From assembly GCA_963170055.1 (NCBI GenBank), contig CAUJGJ010000179.1:1592101-1624600 (forward strand): a stretch of DNA of 32,500 nucleotides, in the 5' to 3' direction. This DNA is from Halisarca cf. caerulea (taxonomy: Eukaryota > Porifera > Demospongiae > Chondrillida > Halisarcidae). The position numbers and the translations under genes were made by a program. How positions within the stretch are numbered: position 1 is the first letter of the stretch; the number at the start of each line of letters is the position of its first letter. Below, one piece after another: positions 26,834 through 32,500 of the stretch. Below the pieces are notes generated by a model. That model did not search any database, had not been told where the DNA came from, and worked only from the letters and a program-made list of their open reading frames with translations.

Positions 26834-29203
26834 ATGGCGACTATTCCGCGCATCCCAGATGGACACTACACACAGACTATTTATCACTACGTAAGTCGTG
26901 TATGGAGCTCAGTTTGCAGCTAGTGACAATTATAGATGTTGACTGCATGTGCTGAATACACTCGAAACTAGATCAAGGATCAAAAATATGTGGATGTAGT
27001 GCAAATCCTAAGCGACGAGCTTCAGAAGCACCCCAAGGTACGTGTACGTACGTGTAAGCCTCTGTTCGTGGCCCAGATCCTGAGATGATGTACATGAGAT
27101 GATCTAGCTTTCTGTATCCACAGTCGAGAGCTGCTTTGTCCCTTTTGGCGTACTGTACTTTCCAGTTACAAGACTTCCAGTCGTCATCTGAGTAGTGAGT
27201 GAAGTATCTTAGGTAAAGCACTGCAAGAGTTTATGTCTGTGTAGCTAAATATCAGCAGGGATGGCTTCTGACGTGTATATAAATGCTGGTTTTATAAACT
27301 ATCAGATTATGCAGAATAACTTCATTTTATCCAATGTGCAGATAGATGTACGTCTCAATACAGAGTAGCGTGTGTTTTTGATGTTTGTACGCGAAAGTGC
27401 TTCCATGTTTTACATTTCTTGTCTCTTTTGTGCGTGTGCCTGCTTACACAAGTCCTATCCCATGCCCCCAGCTATGAGCAGTTGGTACAAGTGTGCCCCG
27501 ACAACAACGACTACAAGATTTACTATGCACAGGTGTGTACATCCCAGACACGTATGCACATATGTGCACACACCGTGCACAGATATGACTCATTCACTCA
27601 CTTTGCACAGTTAGGGTTTAGATGCACATTGCACACACACTGCATGCATGTAGTATGATGTATGTATGTGTACATAGCTCATAGGCATCCATACATACAG
27701 TATGTACATACTAGTACTGTGCATGTGTGCATATGTACATACCCTTGTGGCTGAATGCATGCGGTCCAGTTCCTGTGTGCATGTGTACTAGTGTTCTCTC
27801 TTCAGGCTCTGTACCATGCTGGTGCCTATGCTGAGGCCTGGAAGGCATCTGTCCTGATAGATGACCCTGCCTACCACCACAAGGTCAACAACTTGTAGTG
27901 CTGTACATGCATGTGTGTGTTGTGATGACTCTTGTCTGTGTGCCGATTGGATGTGCTTCTCAAACACATGGTAGATGCATGTGCATGCTTATGTATGTAT
28001 GTACATGTGTACGTACGTACATATCTATGGTACTAGAGTGTCCACAGTACGTTTTCTGTGATTGTCATGGTAGTGTTACCATACATCTGTTGTTTTGCAT
28101 GTGTTTGTACATGTGTCAATGCATACATATATACGTATAAGGTCACGGTACTAGCACCATACAGTAGTACGCTGTAGTACTGTGCGAGGAACCTTCACAG
28201 TATGACACTCTGTGGGCCTCAAGATACATGTCACATTTCAGAGGTTGACAGATTTTCCAGTGATTCTTAGGATAGTCTAATGATATAACTGTCCTTCAGA
28301 ATATGGCCAGATTAGAGAGAATGGTAAATTATTGAGCTGTCCAGTTCTAATGTACATACGTATGTATGTATAAACACATATGTAGTACATACAGTACACA
28401 CGTACATACATATAAACACATATGTAGTACATACATACGTATGTACCTGTGTACTTACAGAATACTATTATGTATGTGTATTCCTGGTGGCTTTCTGCTC
28501 AGGTGACCAAACTCCAGGCTGCCATCAGGTATGCCGAAGAGGACCTCTCCAATGCCAAGAGACTAGTGGAGGAATGTCCTGTTACTGACCAGGACTCCGA
28601 GATCAACATGGGCTGCGTCCTATTCATGGTGTGTGTACATACTGTACGTACGTACATATGAATGTGGAGTTGTGCCTCACATGGTGTGTGTACATGCTGT
28701 ACGTACGTACATATGAATGTGGAGTTGTGCCTCACATGGTGTGTGTACATGCTGTACGTACGTACATATGAATGTGGAGTTGTGCCTCACATGGTGTGTG
28801 TACATACGTACGTACGTACATATGAATGTGGAGTTGTGCCTCACATGGTGTGTGTACATACGTACGTACATACTGTATATGCATGAGAGCACTGGTTGGA
28901 GCAATGTGTTGTGATCACTAGTGCCTATGTCAAATGTATGAATGCTGTGTGGTGTTTCAGTTTGTATGCACACAATGGTATTTGCACACAACTCTCTCTA
29001 ACACATAGAACATGCCCCATCCCCTCTACATACACATACTCATGTGCAAAGAGAGAGTTATTCTGCATTGAGGGTTAATGCCGGCTAGTTTTATGTGTGT
29101 GTCAGCCATTTTTCTTGTCTCAGGAAAAGAGGTATGGTGAAGCTCTGGGTAAATTCATGGGAGCTATGCAAGTACTGGGATTTCAGCCACGTTAGTATAC
29201 TTT

Positions 29204-29248
<45 letters not shown>

Positions 29249-29500
29249 GCGTGCGTGCATGCATGTGTGCGTGTGTGCATGCGTGCGTGTGTGATCACCT
29301 ATCCATCATTGTTCCCTGCTCGTTGTAGAGCTGGCATACAATATTGCACTGTGTCACTACAAGATGAGGGACTATGCTCCAGCTCTCAAGTTCATTGCAG
29401 ATGTAGTCGAGAGAGGAATAAGGGAACATCCTGAACTGAGTGTTGGAATCACAACAGAAGGGGTTGATATTCACAGTGTTGGCAATACCAAGGTAGGTTT

Positions 29501-29593
<93 letters not shown>

Positions 29594-30044
29594 CGTGTGT
29601 GTGTGTGTGAGTGTGTGTGTGTGCAGGTACATGTATAGGAGTTGCTGTAAACATTTGCTGTCTGCGTCTAGATTCTACATGAAACAGCTCTAGTGGAGGC
29701 ATTTAACCTGAAAGCTGCTATTGAGTACCAGCTAAAAAACTGTGAGTTCCTTGTACATATATAACTATTGAAGCCTACAGCCTGCTCATGTGATTGTCAT
29801 GTGATCCACCTGCAGTTGTAGCAGCGCAAGAAGCTCTTACCGACATGCCCCCTCGATCCGAAGAAGAAGTAGATGTGATTACTTTACATAACCAAGCTCT
29901 GATGAACATGGAAGACAATCCTACTGAAGGATTTGAAAAGCTCCAGTTTCTTCTCCAGCAGGGTTCTTTCCCTCCTGAGGCTTTTGCAAATTTACTTATT
30001 CTTTACTGCAAGTATGAGGTTAGTGTGTTCACTATGCCTTTACG

Positions 30045-30108
<64 letters not shown>

Positions 30109-30330
30109 ATACGTACGTACCTATGATGTATGTACATACGTACATACATACATACATACATGTACATACATATAATGTTATAGTTCATTTGTGTACCTAC
30201 TGTAGTACTATGATCTGGCTGCTGATGTACTGGCTGACTACTCTAGCCTGACATACAAGTACCTCGATGACTACCTGTACCAGTTTCTGGATGCCAAGAT
30301 AACCCAACAGACTTCACCAGAAGAAGTATG

Positions 30331-30385
<55 letters not shown>

Positions 30386-31760
30386 TGTGTGTGTGTGTAC
30401 ATGTGCACTTGTATGTATGCATATGTACATTAGTGTACCTACTTCTGTGTACTGTTGGTACGTATTTCCACTACCCAAGGCCTTTCGGAAGTTTGACGAA
30501 ATGGCCAGTAGATATGCTGACAAGTTGAGAAGGCTGACAAAACAGGTACAAGAGGCCAAGCACTCACACGACGATGAACTGGTCAAGAGAAGGGTGGAGG
30601 ACTATGATGATACATTGGAGTGGTGAGAGAGTGACAATGTTATCTACAGCTGAACCTGCTTAGTAAGCACCTGGTTCAGTGCATACTTCCGAACAGTACA
30701 TGCTACTAACTTCTGTCCCTTGTGTACTGTCTATGAGTGGTCCACGTGCATACTCCATATGTATGTACGCTTATATGCCAGGAAATCATGTACAGATACA
30801 CGCATGAATGTGTTCAGTCTGGATTTGTAGATGTAGTGAGCAAGTAAGCACTATGCAGTTTGTGAGTGTGCACTTCCTTTCTGGTAGTTATGTTCCAGTG
30901 TTGATGGCTGAGGCTAAAATATACTGGCAAAAGGACAACTATGGACAGGTTGAGAAGGTATGCACATTTGTGTTCAGACACTGTACAGTGACGGATCTTT
31001 TGATGTGTGTTTTACAGGTACAGTACATGCATACGTAGCTACGTATGTAGGTGTGTAGTTCTTCAAGATTCTATAGAAATGGTTTTGGTGTTCATTATGT
31101 TATTCCGGGATCGAAAGTTGATGCATATGGGCATGACAACTGTAGTTTGAGCTGTTATTTTTTTGCAGAGAGTGCATTTGCTGTGATTAAAAATTCAACC
31201 TTTTTGTGGAAACTTACCATCATGCAATAACCCTGTATAGCGTGCGTGCCTGCATATAGTCTAGTGTGCTAGCCCATCCTTAAAACGACCTTTGGTGTTA
31301 AGTGAGAACAGGTCTAGCTTGCTAGACTAGCCTGTGTCCTGTCTTAAGTGCAGTGTACTATTTGGGCTCCTGAGTACTAACACCCAGTGTACACACAGTA
31401 GAAGTATGAATTGTTGCTGCTGTGTGCGGTGGCTGATGAGTATTAGGTTGTGGTCAGTGAGTATTGGGAAGCGGTCAGTGAGTATTGGGTTGTGGTCGGT
31501 GTTCACTTTCAATGTAGATATTCCGCAAGAGTGTTGAATTTTGTAATGAAAGTGACGTTTGGAGACTGAATGTGGCACATGTGTTGTTCATGCAGGTACG
31601 TATGTATGTGCGTCTATATGCACAGAACGTGTGTACGTACATGTGTACTGTATCTTTTGTGTGTGTGTATGTACATGTGTAGCTAACCGCTTGTATAGTA
31701 TACTGCATGTACATAATAAGTATTCAGTTATGCTTGCAATGTGTGCTGTGCGTACGGAAG

Positions 31761-31837
<77 letters not shown>

Positions 31838-32470
31838 AATGTGGTGCTTGTGCATGCACTACTTATGTATGTTGAGGTCATGTTGTGTAGTGCTCACTCA
31901 TACATGCATATTAATTTTACAGAAATGCATGCGTGCATGTGTGTACGAAGCCTCATAGTAGGCCTTCTGCATTGCTGTACACATGTGTTCTCCATTGTAT
32001 GTATGTACGTACGTGTATTACAGTAGATGCATTCATATGGGTATTATGATAGCTGTGTGTATATGTACATAATATATTACTCTTATCACAGGAGACAAAA
32101 TACAAGGAAGCTATTGGATTCTATGAGCCCATTGTCAAAAAGCACTTCAAAGATGTAAGCATTAGCACCAGTCATTGTTCTGGTGAACTACACATGCAAT
32201 CAAACCTCTTTACATGTCCGTGATTTGATAGCACATACATACGTGTTACCATAGACACTCTGTACTATGTAGCGTAGTATAGAGTGTCTGTGATATTCCG
32301 TTACACATGTTCTGCTGTCTACAAATGATGTATGCTTTGTTTGTATGTCTTTGTGCTCTCAGATCCTCAGCCTGAGTGCCATCATACTGGCCAACCTGTG
32401 TGTGTCCTACATCATGTCAAGTCAGACAGAGGAAGCAGAAGAGCTTATGAAGAAAATTGAAAAGGAAGAG
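26834..32470 (+). CDS. IFT70: IFT70/TTC30 intraflagellar transport TPR protein, 5' part (3' end outside window)
   Basis: Sixteen exons are seen: 26834-26890, 26972-27037, 27124-27194, 27472-27532, 27806-27883, 28503-28628, 29124-29190, 29329-29492, 29672-29741, 29816-30018, 30206-30325, 30480-30622, 30888-30957, 31518-31595, 32092-32154 and 32363-32470. The last ends in a donor (gttaga), so the gene continues. About 515 of roughly 660 residues are present. It starts MATIPRIPDGHYTQTIY. Long stretches match vertebrate TTC30 closely: HPELSVGITTEGVDIHSVGN, DMPPRSEEEVDVITLHNQAL, EGFEKLQFLLQQ, KLRRLTKQVQEAKH, YKEAIGFYEPIVKKH, ILANLCVSYIMSSQTEEAEE. Known role: a TPR superhelix wrapping IFT52 in IFT-B, needed for cilium assembly and linked to tubulin polyglutamylation (fleer/DYF-1). 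An X-box-like motif ends five bases before the ATG. The gene is tandem to the receptor, 149 bp after its stop. Strong conservation makes the identity near certain. Confidence 0.97.
27884..28502 (+). other. IFT70 intron 5, no gene content
   Basis: This 619-base intron contains scattered tacgtacgta palindromes and a short repeat of acatatgtagtacataca near 28375-28445. No coding exon or element boundary is visible. Confidence 0.6.
28629..28865 (+). repeat. 55-bp minisatellite carrying repeated 5' splice-site sequence in IFT70
   Basis: Four copies with a 55-base period (gaatgtgg at 28660, 28715, 28770 and 28824). Each unit contains catggtgtgtgtacat, the same sequence that spans the exon 6 end and donor at 28626-28641, so the array repeats the real splice donor. 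Confidence 0.88.
29503..29610 (+). repeat. (TG)n after IFT70 exon 8
   Basis: TG tract beginning about 11 bases after the donor gtaggt at 29493. Similar tracts follow exon 7 (29210-29280), exon 10 (30046-30108) and exon 11 (30331-30398), all TG in the sense strand. Confidence 0.9.
30958..31517 (+). other. IFT70 intron 13, no gene content
   Basis: 560 bases without a recognisable exon. Near 31440-31500 the phrase ggtcagtgagtattgggt is repeated three times. An imperfect inverted pair (gtctagtgtgctagcc / ggtctagcttgctagac) lies at about 31258-31328. Confidence 0.55.
31596..32091 (+). repeat. IFT70 intron 14 with (TG)n
   Basis: A TG tract at 31765-31835 lies in an otherwise plain, TGTA-rich intron. 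No coding exon is visible. Confidence 0.8.
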
Positions 32471-32500
32471 GTTAGAAATTCATGAGCCCTCCTACATGCC

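Noticed and set aside
28629..28865. Possible CRISPR array from regularly spaced repeats
   Set aside because: Units are directly tandem without unique spacers, in a eukaryotic intron. The same holds for the other minisatellites.
30650..30770. Sequence resembling a MITE end (ctgaacctgcttagtaagca)
   Set aside because: Too degenerate and without a partner end to call.

Overview
This is eukaryotic, animal nuclear DNA. It holds five intron-rich protein-coding genes packed closely together, with introns full of (TG)n microsatellites, minisatellites and short inverted-repeat elements. I rebuilt the gene models by hand from splice sites, reading frame and resemblance to known families. The short intergenic gaps (22 bp between two start codons, 215 bp, 149 bp, 749 bp), the GABA-B-type receptor and the cilium genes suggest an invertebrate with a compact genome. 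A sponge or other early-branching animal is my best inference, but nothing in the sequence proves it. No bacterial operon, rRNA, tRNA or CRISPR array is visible.

Layout. (1) 92-4997, + strand: 3' part of RBM17/SPF45, a splicing factor (end of the G-patch, then the UHM-type RRM). (2) 4998-5746: convergent intergenic gap with a (CA)n tract and a long near-perfect hairpin. (3) 5747-7824, - strand: complete B9D1, a ciliary transition-zone gene with seven exons. (4) 7847-13979, + strand: complete BRAT1, a HEAT-repeat partner of Integrator with eight exons, head to head with B9D1. (5) 14195-26684, + strand: complete class C GPCR of the GABA-B receptor type with 17 exons and about 826 residues. (6) 26834-32470, + strand: 5' part of IFT70/TTC30, an intraflagellar-transport TPR protein with 16 exons seen; it runs off the window.

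Two of the five genes (B9D1 and IFT70) serve the cilium, and IFT70 has an X-box-like (RFX) site ending five bases before its start codon. The genes do not form an obvious pathway; the order looks like ordinary compact clustering with shared or abutting promoters.

The main unusual signals are: (TG)n tracts starting at or just after 5' splice sites, mostly in the sense orientation; a GC-AG intron opening into the longest (TG)n tract; a B9D1 last exon with no plausible AG acceptor where homology demands one; an inverted partial copy of B9D1 exon 5 inside its own intron 3; a 55-bp minisatellite repeating a 5' splice-site sequence; and several families of terminal-inverted-repeat elements, including two copies facing each other in one intron. 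I did not find a convincing wholly new gene system.
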